64,000 nt of DNA from Paramicrobacterium chengjingii (GCF_011751765.2 NZ_CP061169.1:992001-1056000); one strand, 5' to 3'; numbered from the stretch's first letter, positions 45,701 through 55,496 are shown. Notes: a model not told the origin generated them from the sequence alone. A program made the numbers and translations.

Positions 45701-47029
45701 GTGTCCGACAAGACAGAAAGCCCCAATGTCGTGATTCTTTACAGCGATGACCTGGGCTGGGGAGACCTCCCTTCTTTTGGCGCCCACGAGCTTGAAACTC
45801 CATCTCTGGACGGTCTGTGCAATGCGGGCGTTCGGCTGCCGCAGTGGTATTCCAACTCGCCAGTCTGCTCGCCTTCGCGTGCCGCGCTGCTCACCGGTCG
45901 TTACCCTGCTCACGCTGGCGTTGAATCGATACTTGGCGGGGAGCGCGGTACCCCCGGCCTTCCAGCGCAGGAGACACTTGCATCTCGATTGCGCGAGCGC
46001 GGGTACCGCACTGGAATCTTCGGGAAGTGGCACCTTGGCGCCGGGCATGACCACAGTCCGCTGAATTTCGGGTTCGACGAAAGCTTCGGATTTCGAGCTG
46101 GGTGCGTCGACTACTACTCGCACATTTACTACTGGGGCGAACGCAACCCTGTCCATGACCTTTGGGACGGCGACGAAGAGGTTTGGGATAACGGGGAATA
46201 TCTCACGTTGACCCTGGGGGATAGGGCCGCCGACTTCATATCGCGCAATGCAGAAGATCCCTTCTTTCTCTATGTCCCGTTCAACGCCCCCCACTATCCG
46301 TTGCATGCACCGCAGCGCTATGTCGAGCGGTTCGCCCATCTGCCGGACGACCGGCGAATGGTGGCGGCGATGATCACCGCCATGGACGATGCCATCGGCG
46401 TCATCTTGGATGCGCTCGAAGCGCAGGGGGTGCGTGACAATACGTTGGTCTTCTTTTCTTCGGACAACGGGCCGTCGGCGGAGAGTCGCAACTGGTTGAA
46501 CGGTGAAGAAACCTCATACGCTGGTGGATCAGCGGGGGGCCTCCGTGGAACGAAGGGATCCCTCTTCGAGGGAGGCATCCGGGTGCCGGCGATCGTCTCG
46601 TGGCTCGACGGAGGCATTCCGAGCGGGCAGGAATATCGCGGCGTTGGTGCGATGATGGACGTGCTTCCGACGATCGTGCATGCTGTCGATGAACACCCTC
46701 CGGCGGACCCAGACATCGACGGATGTTCTCTCCTCGACCGTCTTCGAGAGCCTGACCGCGACCATTCGAACGAACGCGCGCTCTTTTGGTCTCACGACGG
46801 ACAATGGGCCGTTCGAAAGGGCGACCTGAAACTTGTCGTCAGTGCGCAGGAGGGAATGACCCCGCCACATTCGGTCGACGAGGCAGTGTTCGACCTCTCC
46901 ACCGATGTCGCTGAAAAGTGTGATGTATCCAGAGACCATCCGCATGCGACCGTGGAGCTGAAGCAGCACCTCGAAGCGTTCCGCGCCAAGAACCGCGAGT
47001 GGCACCTTGCTCGCGCAGAATCCACATAG
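45701..47029 (+). CDS. Type I sulfatase (formylglycine type, arylsulfatase family)
   Basis: A 442-aa alkaline-phosphatase-superfamily sulfatase. Cys56 in CSPSRAALLTGR is the residue converted to formylglycine; SDDLGWGD provides metal ligands; GKWHLG and FFSSDNGPS complete the active site. No signal peptide is visible, so it probably desulfates imported sugars. GTG 45701 follows AAGGAAG. The operator at 45651 links it to the ROK regulon. The enzyme needs a formylglycine-generating enzyme, not encoded in this window. Confidence 0.93.
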   Translation: MSDKTESPNVVILYSDDLGWGDLPSFGAHELETPSLDGLCNAGVRLPQWYSNSPVCSPSRAALLTGRYPAHAGVESILGGERGTPGLPAQETLASRLRERGYRTGIFGKWHLGAGHDHSPLNFGFDESFGFRAGCVDYYSHIYYWGERNPVHDLWDGDEEVWDNGEYLTLTLGDRAADFISRNAEDPFFLYVPFNAPHYPLHAPQRYVERFAHLPDDRRMVAAMITAMDDAIGVILDALEAQGVRDNTLVFFSSDNGPSAESRNWLNGEETSYAGGSAGGLRGTKGSLFEGGIRVPAIVSWLDGGIPSGQEYRGVGAMMDVLPTIVHAVDEHPPADPDIDGCSLLDRLREPDRDHSNERALFWSHDGQWAVRKGDLKLVVSAQEGMTPPHSVDEAVFDLSTDVAEKCDVSRDHPHATVELKQHLEAFRAKNREWHLARAEST

Positions 47030-47653
47030 CAAATGGCTACGGGAGGCGCTCGGACGCGGGGGCGATTCTTCTCAGCGGCTATTCGTGGAAGCGCTGAGCA
47101 GAAATGTCTATCGCCTCATGCAGCAGGCGAACCACCTGAATGACTGGACCGACCTGCCGGGAAACCACGAAGTGGCGAGGATGAGGGCTTGATAGCCGTC
47201 TCTGACGGACTCGCCGAAGCTGAACACCGACCACTCGGAACATCATCAATGTCTGTCTCAGCGTCTTCAGCAAGATCGAGTTGGTACGTCACGCGTTTTT
47301 GGCAGCTGCTCGCTCAGTCGCCAGGCGACCGCGTTCGCGCAGGTAGTCGCTGAGGTCGTCAACGGAGAGTCGAGTAGTACTGCCAGCGTCAAGCACTTCT
47401 GCGAGCTTCGGAGTCATGCCGTCAGCGTCGGCAAAGAGGAGCTCAGACGAACCCCTGAACCATACTCCTCTTCGGCACCGTTGTCGGATACTCACAAGCC
47501 CGGCATCGAACGACGTTTTTCACAGCTCATCTGATTGAACGAACGGCAGCAACGTTTCTCGCAAGCGTAGACTGATGTCGAAGCCTCAGAAATCGCGCGA
47601 TGTTGCTCGGTTCCTTCGCTCGCGAGGGTGCCAGATCCTCCGGAGAAGTGGAG
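47030..47653. other. 624-nt low-coding stretch after the sulfatase
   Basis: No convincing complete gene is visible. Short open frames occur on both strands: a plus-strand frame ending at 47192 whose last ~50 residues look protein-like but are unrecognised, and the minus-strand frame listed separately at 47289. The stretch may contain decayed gene ends. Confidence 0.5.
47289..47495 (-). CDS. Unrecognised small ORF, possibly a gene remnant
   Basis: A 68-aa frame beginning GTG 47495. Its last 50 residues (LLFADADGMTPKLAEVL... SVDDLSDYLRERGRLATE) look like a structured alpha/beta C-terminal domain, while the start is not. GAGGAG with an ATG lies inside the first 15 codons but in another frame, where it reads only six codons, which suggests a broken 5' end or frameshift. 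I do not recognise the family. Confidence 0.3.
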   Translation of the reverse strand: MSIRQRCRRGVWFRGSSELLFADADGMTPKLAEVLDAGSTTRLSVDDLSDYLRERGRLATERAAAKNA

Positions 47654-47899
47654 ATGAGCCTTATGCCTCACGTATTCGATGTGGTCTCTTACCACGACGG
47701 CAATTGGTGGACATTTGAGATTCCTGGGCTGACATCGACGGCCAGTGAGGGGCGCCGAATCGTGGCAATGGGGCAAGCACGGAAGTCCTCCGAGGTCGCA
47801 CGCGAAGCAAAGGGCGTCGCAGCGTTGTGGCTTGACCTCCCTGATGCAGACGATGTCGACGTGAACGTGGAGTTCCGGCAAAACAGTCAGATCGCGTAG
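47654..47899 (+). CDS. HicB-like antitoxin-type protein (orphan)
   Basis: An 81-aa protein. The order FDVVSYHDGNWWTFEIPGL then ASEGRRIVAMGQARKSSEVA and VDVNVEFR matches the partial RNase-H-like fold of actinobacterial HicB-type antitoxins (WW.(V/F)E(V/I)P motif). No HicA toxin gene is visible on either side. ATG 47654 has GGAGAAG 6 nt upstream. A role as solitary antitoxin or regulator is possible; evidence rests on motif pattern only. Confidence 0.55.
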   Translation: MSLMPHVFDVVSYHDGNWWTFEIPGLTSTASEGRRIVAMGQARKSSEVAREAKGVAALWLDLPDADDVDVNVEFRQNSQIA

Positions 47900-47906
47900 T
47901 CGGGTG

Positions 47907-48092
47907 TCACAGCTTCATCGCTGAGCGCAGCTGCTCGTCGACGTGTCTGATTAGCTCTTGGGCTGGCTGAATTCGTTTCCTGAGAGCAGACGAGTTGTGT
48001 TCCAGCGAAGGCGGTCGACCGCGGACCGCGCGAATGACGGCGGCGAGATCATTAGGTTTGCGCGCGCTGAGCGACCGCATGGGATGCTCCAT
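47907..48092 (-). CDS. Small hypothetical protein (61 aa)
   Basis: Starts at ATG 48092 after a strong GGGGAGG ribosome-binding site; a longer start at 48125 lacks one. The product is basic and mostly helical (LAAVIRAVRGRPP... LRKRIQPAQELIRHVDEQLRSAM), without membrane segments or a recognised domain. It converges with the HicB-like gene, ending 8 nt from it. It may be a small regulator; support is mainly the ribosome-binding site. Confidence 0.4.
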   Translation of the reverse strand: MEHPMRSLSARKPNDLAAVIRAVRGRPPSLEHNSSALRKRIQPAQELIRHVDEQLRSAMKL

Positions 48093-48167
48093 TTTTGAGT
48101 ACCTCCCCACTCCACGCCGTAGCATTGCCGCGCCATTCGCCTTTCTGGAGAACCCGCCAGGGAGTGA

Positions 48168-49346
48168 TTAGACGAAGGCGTTGTGGCCCGTGATCGAACG
48201 ACCGACGATGAGCGAGTTCATTTCGTGCGTTCCCTCGTAGGAGTAGAGCGCTTCAGCGTCGGCAAAGAAGCGAGCAGCCTCGTAGTCGAGAACAATGCCG
48301 TTGCCGCCCATGGACTCGCGCGCCCAGGCCACGGTCTCCCGCATACGAGCCGTGCAGAAGCCCTTTGCAAGGGCCGAGTGCTCATCGCGCTGCGTGCCTT
48401 CGTCGAGCATCTGCGATACCCGCACGCACATGGAGATCGACGCGGTGATGTTGCCGAGGCAGCGGGCCAGGTGGTCTTGAATGAGCTGGTGCTGAGCAAT
48501 GGGCTTGCCGAACTGTTCACGCTCTTTCGCGTAGGCGACGGCAGCATCATAGGCACCGACGGCGACTCCAATGGACGACCACGCAACCTGAGCACGAGTG
48601 AGGCGCAGCACTCGTGCCGTGTCGCGGAACGAGTTGGCGTTCTGCAGTCGAAGGCTCTCGGGAACACGCACATTTTCGAGCGTGATGTCAGCGTTCTCCA
48701 CGGAGCGCAGGCTGATCTTGCGTTCGATCTTGGTTGCCGTATAGCCCGGAGTGGTCGTAGGTACGATAAAGCCCTTCACCTGGCCGTCGGCTTCATCCTT
48801 TGCCCAGATGATGGTGATGTCGCTGAACGTTGCATTGCCGATCCAGCGCTTTGAGCCGTTGATCACCCACTCGTCACCCTCGCGCCGCGCCGTCGTACGA
48901 AGGCCCTTGGCGCTGTCGCTGCCCGAGAGAGGCTCCGTGAGCCCAAACGCACCAATCGCCTCGCCCGAGGCGAGCTTCGGCAGCCATTCAGCGCGCTGCT
49001 CATCCGAACCCGTGACGCCGATCGACCCCATCGCGAGTCCCTCCTGCACACCGATGAACGTCGCCATTGAGGCATCCACTCGAGACATCTCGAGGGCGGC
49101 GAAGCCGCGAAAGACGGCGGAGTTCTCGAATGGCGACGTCTCGGCGAACGCATAACGGGCGACGTCTGTTGCCAGGAAACCGGGGACGAGATGACTGGGG
49201 AACTCTGCCTTCTCCCAGTACTCGTTGATCACCGGGCGAACATTGCTCTCCATGTAATCGCGAATGCGCTGAAGTGCCTCTTGCTCGTTGTCGCTCAGCA
49301 GGCTGGAGAACCCGTAGAAATCGGCGGAGAGTTGTTCGAACGTCAT
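48168..49346 (-). CDS. Acyl-CoA dehydrogenase, glutaryl-CoA dehydrogenase-like
   Basis: A 392-aa flavoprotein of normal length with FGLTEPLSGSDSA, ITIIWAKDE, and the catalytic Glu in YEGTHEMNSLIVGRSITG, the last close to the glutaryl-CoA dehydrogenase pattern. It would oxidise an acyl-CoA and pass electrons to ETF. ATG 49346 follows GGGAG; the frame stays open another 135 codons upstream but without similarity. It stands alone, with no other lysine- or tryptophan-degradation gene nearby. Confidence 0.9.
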   Translation of the reverse strand: MTFEQLSADFYGFSSLLSDNEQEALQRIRDYMESNVRPVINEYWEKAEFPSHLVPGFLATDVARYAFAETSPFENSAVFRGFAALEMSRVDASMATFIGVQEGLAMGSIGVTGSDEQRAEWLPKLASGEAIGAFGLTEPLSGSDSAKGLRTTARREGDEWVINGSKRWIGNATFSDITIIWAKDEADGQVKGFIVPTTTPGYTATKIERKISLRSVENADITLENVRVPESLRLQNANSFRDTARVLRLTRAQVAWSSIGVAVGAYDAAVAYAKEREQFGKPIAQHQLIQDHLARCLGNITASISMCVRVSQMLDEGTQRDEHSALAKGFCTARMRETVAWARESMGGNGIVLDYEAARFFADAEALYSYEGTHEMNSLIVGRSITGHNAFV

Positions 49347-49558
49347 TGGCAGTCTCCCACGTGAGGTGTCATTGAGGGCAGCAGCCGTCGCTGCGTCTGT
49401 GTTCGCGAGCATATTGCGTTGTATCGCGACAGTGAGAAACGGTTGGTAGGTTGATGCAAGTGCCCCGCGCCGGACTTCGGCGTGATTGTGGGGACACAAC
49501 AAGCCCGGGCGTCGTCGACAATGAATTCGCACGCCTGCGTCGACAGTGAGGTGCAGAA

Positions 49559-50752
49559 TTGTTCGTTGCCATTGAGAACACACCGCGTCCATACGCGTGG
49601 GGTTCGACGACCGCGATCGCCGAGCTGCAAGGAAGAACCCCGTCGGGCGAGCCCGAGGCCGAACTGTGGCTCGGCGCTCACCCTGGATCGCCCTCTCGAA
49701 TCTTCGCGGGATCGGGCGTGGGATATGCCGATCTTGCCGAATGGATCGCACACGAGCCGGACTCCGCCGGGTTGACGAGTGGGCGCCTGCCGTTTCTGCT
49801 CAAGCTGCTGGCTGCAGAGACTCCGCTATCGCTTCAGGCGCACCCATCGCCCGAGCAGGCGGAGGCCGGGTTCGCCCGCGAGAACGCGGCAAATATTCCC
49901 CTCGATGCGCCACACCGCAATTACAAGGACGCCTTCCACAAGCCGGAGCTCGTGGTGGCGCTCAGCGAGACGTACGACGCTCTGTGTGGGTTTCGGCCCG
50001 TCACGGATGCCGCGGCCGACATCGATGCGCTGATCACGGTTGCCGATGACAACGGGCAGGGTCTTGCGGCCGCAGAGCTGCGCGGACTTCGTGAACGGTT
50101 AGACGGAGACGACGCCGATGTGCTGCACTCTGTGATTCAGTACCTTCTCGGATCGGAGGTGTCGGCGCTAGTGTCGGCCGTCACAGATGTGGCGGCATCC
50201 GCTCCTCTGACGCCTGCCGTCGACACCGTGCGGCTACTCGCGCAGCATTACGCCGGTGACCCCGGGATCGTTGTGTCGCTTTTCGTGAATCGTGTGACGC
50301 TGCGGCGTGGCGAAGCGCTCTATCTGCCCTCGGGGAACATCCACGCGTACCTCCACGGTTTCGGAGTTGAGCTGATGGCTGCGAGCGATAACGTTCTGCG
50401 CGGGGGACTGACTCCGAAGCACGTCGATGTGCCCGAGCTGCTCACCGTTCTGAACTTCGAGCCGGTTCCGGTGCCGTATCTCGAGCCGGAGCGTGTGAGT
50501 GACGGCGTAGACGTGTTTGCCCCCGACGTTCCTGACTTCGAGTTGTACCGCATGAGCGTTCACGACGACGATGCGACGATGGATCTGCAGAAGGCGGCGA
50601 TTGCCGTTGTGACGCGCGGAGAGGTCGATCTCACGGGAGCTCAGGGGGCCGCGACACTGACGGCGGGTCAGGCCATGTACATCACCCCGGATGAGACGGC
50701 GTTGTCGGTGTCGGGCGACGGCGACGTGTTCGTTGCGACGTCGCAGGTGTAG
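49559..50752 (+). CDS. manA: Mannose-6-phosphate isomerase, class I
   Basis: A 397-aa type I phosphomannose isomerase: NTPRPYAWGS, ETPLSLQAHPS (zinc Gln and His), DAFHKPELVVAL (zinc Glu) and SDNVLRGGLTPKHVD (active-site Arg) are all present. It interconverts mannose 6-phosphate and fructose 6-phosphate, needed for GDP-mannose and for using the mannose freed by the GH38 enzyme 9 kb away. Start TTG 49559 with GTGAGGTG upstream is the only one that keeps MFVAIENTPRPYAWG. Confidence 0.94.
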   Translation: MFVAIENTPRPYAWGSTTAIAELQGRTPSGEPEAELWLGAHPGSPSRIFAGSGVGYADLAEWIAHEPDSAGLTSGRLPFLLKLLAAETPLSLQAHPSPEQAEAGFARENAANIPLDAPHRNYKDAFHKPELVVALSETYDALCGFRPVTDAAADIDALITVADDNGQGLAAAELRGLRERLDGDDADVLHSVIQYLLGSEVSALVSAVTDVAASAPLTPAVDTVRLLAQHYAGDPGIVVSLFVNRVTLRRGEALYLPSGNIHAYLHGFGVELMAASDNVLRGGLTPKHVDVPELLTVLNFEPVPVPYLEPERVSDGVDVFAPDVPDFELYRMSVHDDDATMDLQKAAIAVVTRGEVDLTGAQGAATLTAGQAMYITPDETALSVSGDGDVFVATSQV

Positions 50753-50798
50753 CGGTGCCGCCCATCGACACCATCGGTGTTACATGCAATCATGAAAT

Positions 50799-50990
50799 TT
50801 GGACGTGAGAGACCAGGTGGGGGCACGCCGTGAGCGGATGCGGGCACTGGGCTTTCGTCTGATTCAGATGTGGGTTCCAGACGTGAGATCAGAGGAATTC
50901 GCCACGGAGGATCGACGTCAGTCCAAGTTGGTTGCTGAAGCTGATCATCGATCGGACGATCAAGAGTTTATTGAAGCTGTCTCTGCTTGA
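50799..50990 (+). CDS. MazE-type antitoxin-like protein (DUF3018), orphan
   Basis: A 63-aa protein: RRERMRALGFRLIQMWVPDVRSEEFATEDRRQ is the DUF3018 signature (R.ALR..GLRP.Q.WVPD). The family is annotated as MazE-like antitoxin and normally precedes a mazF toxin gene; here RNase HI follows instead. The C-terminus is short and lacks the usual aromatic end. Start TTG 50799 or GTG 50805 is uncertain. It may be a relic of a toxin-antitoxin pair. Confidence 0.65.
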   Translation: MDVRDQVGARRERMRALGFRLIQMWVPDVRSEEFATEDRRQSKLVAEADHRSDDQEFIEAVSA

Positions 50991-51056
50991 AAAACGCCGC
51001 CAAACAAGAACCCGGAAGAGACGGGCCGACCCGCAACAGCGTGAAAGGATGGGCGC

Positions 51057-51611
51057 ATGACGATCACGGCTGCCGCCGACGGCTCAGCTCTCGGCAATCC
51101 CGGCCCGGCCGGCTGGGCTTGGTACATCGACGATTCATCGTGGGCCGCAGGCGGATGGCCACACGGTACAAACAACATGGGCGAGCTCATGGCCGTGCTC
51201 GATCTGTTCCGCTCCACCGCGCACCTGGCCGACGAGCACCTGCACATTCTGTGCGACAGCCAGTACGCCATCAACTGCATCTCGAAATGGATGCCGGGAT
51301 GGAAGCGTAAAGGATGGCGCAAGGCCGACGGCAAGCCCGTGATGAACATCGACCTGCTCACAGAGCTCGACGAGGCGATTACCGGGCGCGACTACTCGTT
51401 CGAGTGGGTGAAGGGGCACGCCGGGCACGACATGAACGAAGCGGCAGACGTACGCGCACGCGCCGCAGCAACGGCGTATCAGAACGGCAGCGCTGTACCA
51501 TCAGGACCTGGTTTCGACGGGCAGGGGAGCGTCTCGGCGACCGCCGACGCGCCCCAGACGAACGAGCCCGACTTGTTCAGCGGGCTCGAGGGCTTCGACC
51601 TCGGGCGGTGA
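51057..51611 (+). CDS. rnhA: Ribonuclease HI
   Basis: A 184-aa protein with the RNase H core in residues 1-~140: ADGSALGNPGPAGWAW (first Asp), NNMGELMAV (Glu), LCDSQYAINC (Asp) and VKGHAGHDMNEAADVRAR (His and last Asp). It cleaves RNA in RNA-DNA hybrids. The ~45-residue C-terminal tail is acidic and probably disordered, longer than in the E. coli enzyme (155 aa). ATG 51057 follows AAAGGA. Confidence 0.93.
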   Translation: MTITAAADGSALGNPGPAGWAWYIDDSSWAAGGWPHGTNNMGELMAVLDLFRSTAHLADEHLHILCDSQYAINCISKWMPGWKRKGWRKADGKPVMNIDLLTELDEAITGRDYSFEWVKGHAGHDMNEAADVRARAAATAYQNGSAVPSGPGFDGQGSVSATADAPQTNEPDLFSGLEGFDLGR

Positions 51612-52505
<894 letters not shown>

Positions 52506-52600
52506 CACGTCATGCGCGCGTCGCCCGGCTGACATAGGCTGGGCGATGTGCATGTGCGCGCACGGCACGAATTCGCGCCTGGCAAGATTCGAGGAGAAGC

Positions 52601-53392
52601 ATGACTGATACCAACGATTTCGCCGCTGCTTGGGCGGACTGGCACGAATCTCGAGTTCGCGCCACATCCTCACCGCTCGGCCTCGCATCGCTGGTAGCGA
52701 CACATTGGCTGACCGCTGAGGCTGCCGAGTACGAGGGTGTGCCCGGCACCTGGCAGGCGTCGGGCGCGACGATCGTCGGCACGGCTCCGGCGCTGCATGG
52801 CAAAACGATTCTTCAGGACGGTCGCCCGGTGGGCACCGTCGAGGGGGCGTCAATCGCTCTGGAGACCGGTCAAGACATTGAGTGGGGAGACAAGCGCATT
52901 CGATACTTCGAACGCGACGGAGCGCTGGCGCTGCGCCTGATCGACCCCGACGCGACGACGCGCACAAGCATCCGAGATCTCTCTGCCTTCGACCCAGACG
53001 AATCGTGGGTGCTCAGCGGTCAGTTCACCGACGCCGGTGACGGGGCCACGCAGAGCGTCGAGGCCATCGATGGACACGTGTCGAGTGACGCGCTCGCGGG
53101 CAAGGTCGATGTGACGCTTCCCGGTGACGAGCATGCAACGCTGTCTGTAACGACGGACCCGCGCGGCCTGCGCGCCGTCATCAGCGACGGCACCAGCGGC
53201 GACGAGAGCTACCGCTTCCGTTTCTTGCCGATCACAGCCCCCGATGCACACGGCCGAGTGACACTCGACTTCAACCGCGCTTACCTCCCGCCGTGCGCTT
53301 TTGCCGACCATTACGTGTGCCCGCTGCCGCCGACGGAGAACCGACTGAACACGGCGATTCGCGCGGGGGAAAAGGCAGTCGTTCGCGACTGA
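52601..53392 (+). CDS. DUF1684 family protein
   Basis: A 263-aa soluble protein with the DUF1684 pattern: FAAAWADWHESRVR at the start, LASLVATHWLTAEAAEY, and the C-terminal RVTLDFNRAYLPPCAFADHYVCPLPPTENRL. The function of the family is not known; it is widespread in actinobacteria. ATG 52601 follows GAGGAGAAG. A perfect hairpin lies 11 nt after the stop. Confidence 0.88.
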   Translation: MTDTNDFAAAWADWHESRVRATSSPLGLASLVATHWLTAEAAEYEGVPGTWQASGATIVGTAPALHGKTILQDGRPVGTVEGASIALETGQDIEWGDKRIRYFERDGALALRLIDPDATTRTSIRDLSAFDPDESWVLSGQFTDAGDGATQSVEAIDGHVSSDALAGKVDVTLPGDEHATLSVTTDPRGLRAVISDGTSGDESYRFRFLPITAPDAHGRVTLDFNRAYLPPCAFADHYVCPLPPTENRLNTAIRAGEKAVVRD

Positions 53393-53402
53393 CCGCGAGA
53401 AA

Positions 53403-53426
53403 AATGGATGCTGGCGAGCATCCATT
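53403..53426 (+). terminator. Perfect 10-bp hairpin after the DUF1684 gene
   Basis: AATGGATGCT-GGCG-AGCATCCATT is a perfect 10-bp stem with a 4-nt loop, 11 nt after the stop codon. There is no T-run downstream, as is common for actinobacterial terminators. It separates DUF1684 from the flavin reductase gene. Confidence 0.6.
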
Positions 53427-53470
53427 ACGACTTATGTCGACGTGAGATTTCACCCTGGTGCCTGCGAGCG

Positions 53471-53476
53471 TAGCGT
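53471..53476 (+). promoter_or_regulatory. Candidate -10 box of leaderless type
   Basis: TAGCGT lies 6 nt before ATG 53483 and there is no ribosome-binding site between them. Confidence 0.4.
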
Positions 53477-53482
53477 CGTCTT

Positions 53483-54079
53483 ATGCCTGAACACGATGCA
53501 ACGCCTCTGAAGGTGGTCGCTGTCTCGGGGAGCCTTCACGAGCCCTCGAAGACAACGGCCTTGATCCGCGCGATCGTCGATGAGGTCTCGATGCGCGAGA
53601 CGGTTGTCGTCGAAGTCATCGAACTAATTGAGATCGGATCGGGTTTTGCCGGCGCGCTCACGAGGGATCAGGTGTCGCCGAAGGCGGAGGCTGCGTTGCG
53701 CTCGATCGAGTCGGCAGACCTGCTGATTGTGGGGAGCCCGGTCTACCGCGGGTCGTTTACGGGGTTGTTCAAGCACTTGTTCGATTTCGTCGGGCAGTAC
53801 GAACTCATCGACACTCCGGTGCTTCTGGCCGCCACAGGCGGGGGAGAGAAGCATGCGCTGATTCTCGAGCATCAGTTTCGGCCCTTGTTCGGGTTCTTCC
53901 AGGCATTGACGCTTCCCATCGGTGTGTACGCGTCGAACACCGATTTCGCTGGCTACGAACTGGCAAGCGAGTCCGTGCGCGCGCGTGTGGAACTTGCGGT
54001 GCGTCGTGGCCTGCCGTTTGTGCGTCAGCGAGGCATTCCCTCAGAGATACCGGCGTCCACGTACGTCGGCACCTGGTAG
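53483..54079 (+). CDS. NADPH-dependent FMN reductase, MsuE-like
   Basis: A 198-aa flavodoxin-like protein: VAVSGSLHEPSKTTAL (FMN phosphate loop), LIVGSPVYRGSFTGLFKHLFD and LAATGGGEKHAL are the signatures of MsuE/SsuE FMN reductases, which supply reduced flavin to sulfonate or other monooxygenases. No such monooxygenase is encoded in the window. The start fits the TAGCGT box 6 nt upstream. Confidence 0.88.
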   Translation: MPEHDATPLKVVAVSGSLHEPSKTTALIRAIVDEVSMRETVVVEVIELIEIGSGFAGALTRDQVSPKAEAALRSIESADLLIVGSPVYRGSFTGLFKHLFDFVGQYELIDTPVLLAATGGGEKHALILEHQFRPLFGFFQALTLPIGVYASNTDFAGYELASESVRARVELAVRRGLPFVRQRGIPSEIPASTYVGTW

Positions 54080-54105
54080 CGCCTACGCGGGAACCCGCGA
54101 CTTGC

Positions 54106-54111
54106 TACTCT
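54106..54111 (+). promoter_or_regulatory. Candidate -10 box of leaderless type
   Basis: TACTCT lies exactly 7 nt before GTG 54119; no ribosome-binding site is visible for that start. Confidence 0.4.
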
Positions 54112-54118
54112 TGCGAAC

Positions 54119-54859
54119 GTGTTGCTCAATGACGGGTTTCCCGACGATATCGACGGCTGGGCGCGGTTGCGGAGCGATATTCCGAGGCTCGCGCGAATTC
54201 TTCCCCGGCGCACGGTGGGGTCATTCGGCATGGTCTTGCTTCTGACATTCAGTTTCGCATTCGTCGTCGCTGCTGCCGTGATGTCGATCGTCCTCGCAGG
54301 TCTGCGCGTAGGGGTCGTCGTGAACCTCTGTGGAATTGCCACATATCTCTTGGTGCGAACAATGCTTAAGAAGTGGGGCGGCTGGAGCTTCGGCGTGTTC
54401 ACCATCGGCGCCGATCTCGTGGTGCGAGCGATGACGGGGATCGGACAGGTGCGCTATCGAGCCCGGGGGAAGGATCAAATGTTCATTGGGCGGGGCAAAA
54501 TGTTCGCGATCGGAGTTCCGATTGCTCTTGTGCTGTGCATAGGGCCGCCGACTCTTGCCGTCGTATTTGATCTGCCTGAGGTGATGCTGGGAGCCGTTCT
54601 CTTCTTTCTGCTGCCGCTCGCCGATCTCGCGCTGGCGGTCACGCGCGGCGCAATCGACGCTACGAAGAGGCGCGGAAGCACGTTGAACTCCGAGTTTGCC
54701 CTCGTTGTCGCCGCGCAGTTCGTACACGACCGCGGAGATGCGGAACGACTGGTTACCGGTGTGCCTCTCGATAACCTTTTGCCCCGCGATGCTGAACAAC
54801 TCCGAGAGACCATGTACGAAGCCGCGCTCAGGCAGAAACTGCTCACGACAGACGAATAG
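54119..54859 (+). CDS. Hypothetical membrane protein (246 aa)
   Basis: Four hydrophobic segments are visible (about residues 38-60, 62-82, 133-152 and 155-175), with a charged N-terminus (DGFPDDIDGWARLRSDIPRL) and a cytosolic-looking C-terminal ~70 residues. I recognise no domain. GTG 54119 is supported by the leaderless-type box upstream. It converges with the TetR gene, 10 nt apart. Confidence 0.65.
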   Translation: MLLNDGFPDDIDGWARLRSDIPRLARILPRRTVGSFGMVLLLTFSFAFVVAAAVMSIVLAGLRVGVVVNLCGIATYLLVRTMLKKWGGWSFGVFTIGADLVVRAMTGIGQVRYRARGKDQMFIGRGKMFAIGVPIALVLCIGPPTLAVVFDLPEVMLGAVLFFLLPLADLALAVTRGAIDATKRRGSTLNSEFALVVAAQFVHDRGDAERLVTGVPLDNLLPRDAEQLRETMYEAALRQKLLTTDE

Positions 54860-54869
54860 CGTCTTACGC

Positions 54870-55496
54870 TTAGTGCGCCACCAGTGCGTGCTCAAAGATG
54901 TCGGCGAGCTCTTCAGCATCCGCAATCGCATCGTACTTTGGCGTCGCACGGAGTTGCACAAGCAGACCATCGAGCGCGCTGCGGATGGTTCGAGCCATAA
55001 TCGGCGTGGAGAAGTCTCGGAATTCGCCCGCAGCCTTACCTCTTTCGAGAAGCACGCCGAGGGCAGAGAGCTCTTGCTCATTTGCACGTTTCTGCTCGGT
55101 GTGGCGCACAGAACCGTCATCACCGCGAGCATGGCTGACGATCTCGTGCAATGCGGCCATCTGCGAGGGAAAATCGCGATAGAACTCAGTGCTGCCGACG
55201 ATGAACGTTCGTATAGCCTGCACAGTGGTGGACTGCGCTTCAATTTTGGGCTGAAGCTGCTCCGTCGCGATGCGGTACACCTCGGCGACGACAGCGTCGA
55301 GTAACTCGTCGCGATCAGCAAAGTGATAGGAAATGGCCCCTCGAGTGACGTCGGCGCGTTTGGCGATGCGTGACAGTGATGCCTGCGCGTAGCCATCATC
55401 GGCGAGGACGGCAATAGCGCACTCGACGAGCTGTTTACGGCGTGTGCGCTGGATAAAGGTCAGCCGCGTCTGCTGTTGTTCGGTTTTCTCTGTCAT
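54870..55496 (-). CDS. TetR-family transcriptional regulator
   Basis: A 208-aa protein with a TetR helix-turn-helix at ~17-63 (LVECAIAVLADDGYAQASLSRIAKRADVTRGAISYHFADRDELLDAVV) and a helical ligand domain. ATG 55496 is the first codon of the conserved part; the frame continues upstream only into the neighbouring gene. It lies 19 nt after the alpha/beta hydrolase gene on the same strand, so it probably regulates itself and that gene. Confidence 0.9.
   Translation of the reverse strand: MTEKTEQQQTRLTFIQRTRRKQLVECAIAVLADDGYAQASLSRIAKRADVTRGAISYHFADRDELLDAVVAEVYRIATEQLQPKIEAQSTTVQAIRTFIVGSTEFYRDFPSQMAALHEIVSHARGDDGSVRHTEQKRANEQELSALGVLLERGKAAGEFRDFSTPIMARTIRSALDGLLVQLRATPKYDAIADAEELADIFEHALVAH

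Noticed and set aside
50767..50790. Short ACACC-ATC-GGTGT hairpin after manA
   Set aside because: Five-base stem with a 3-nt loop; too weak to call a terminator.
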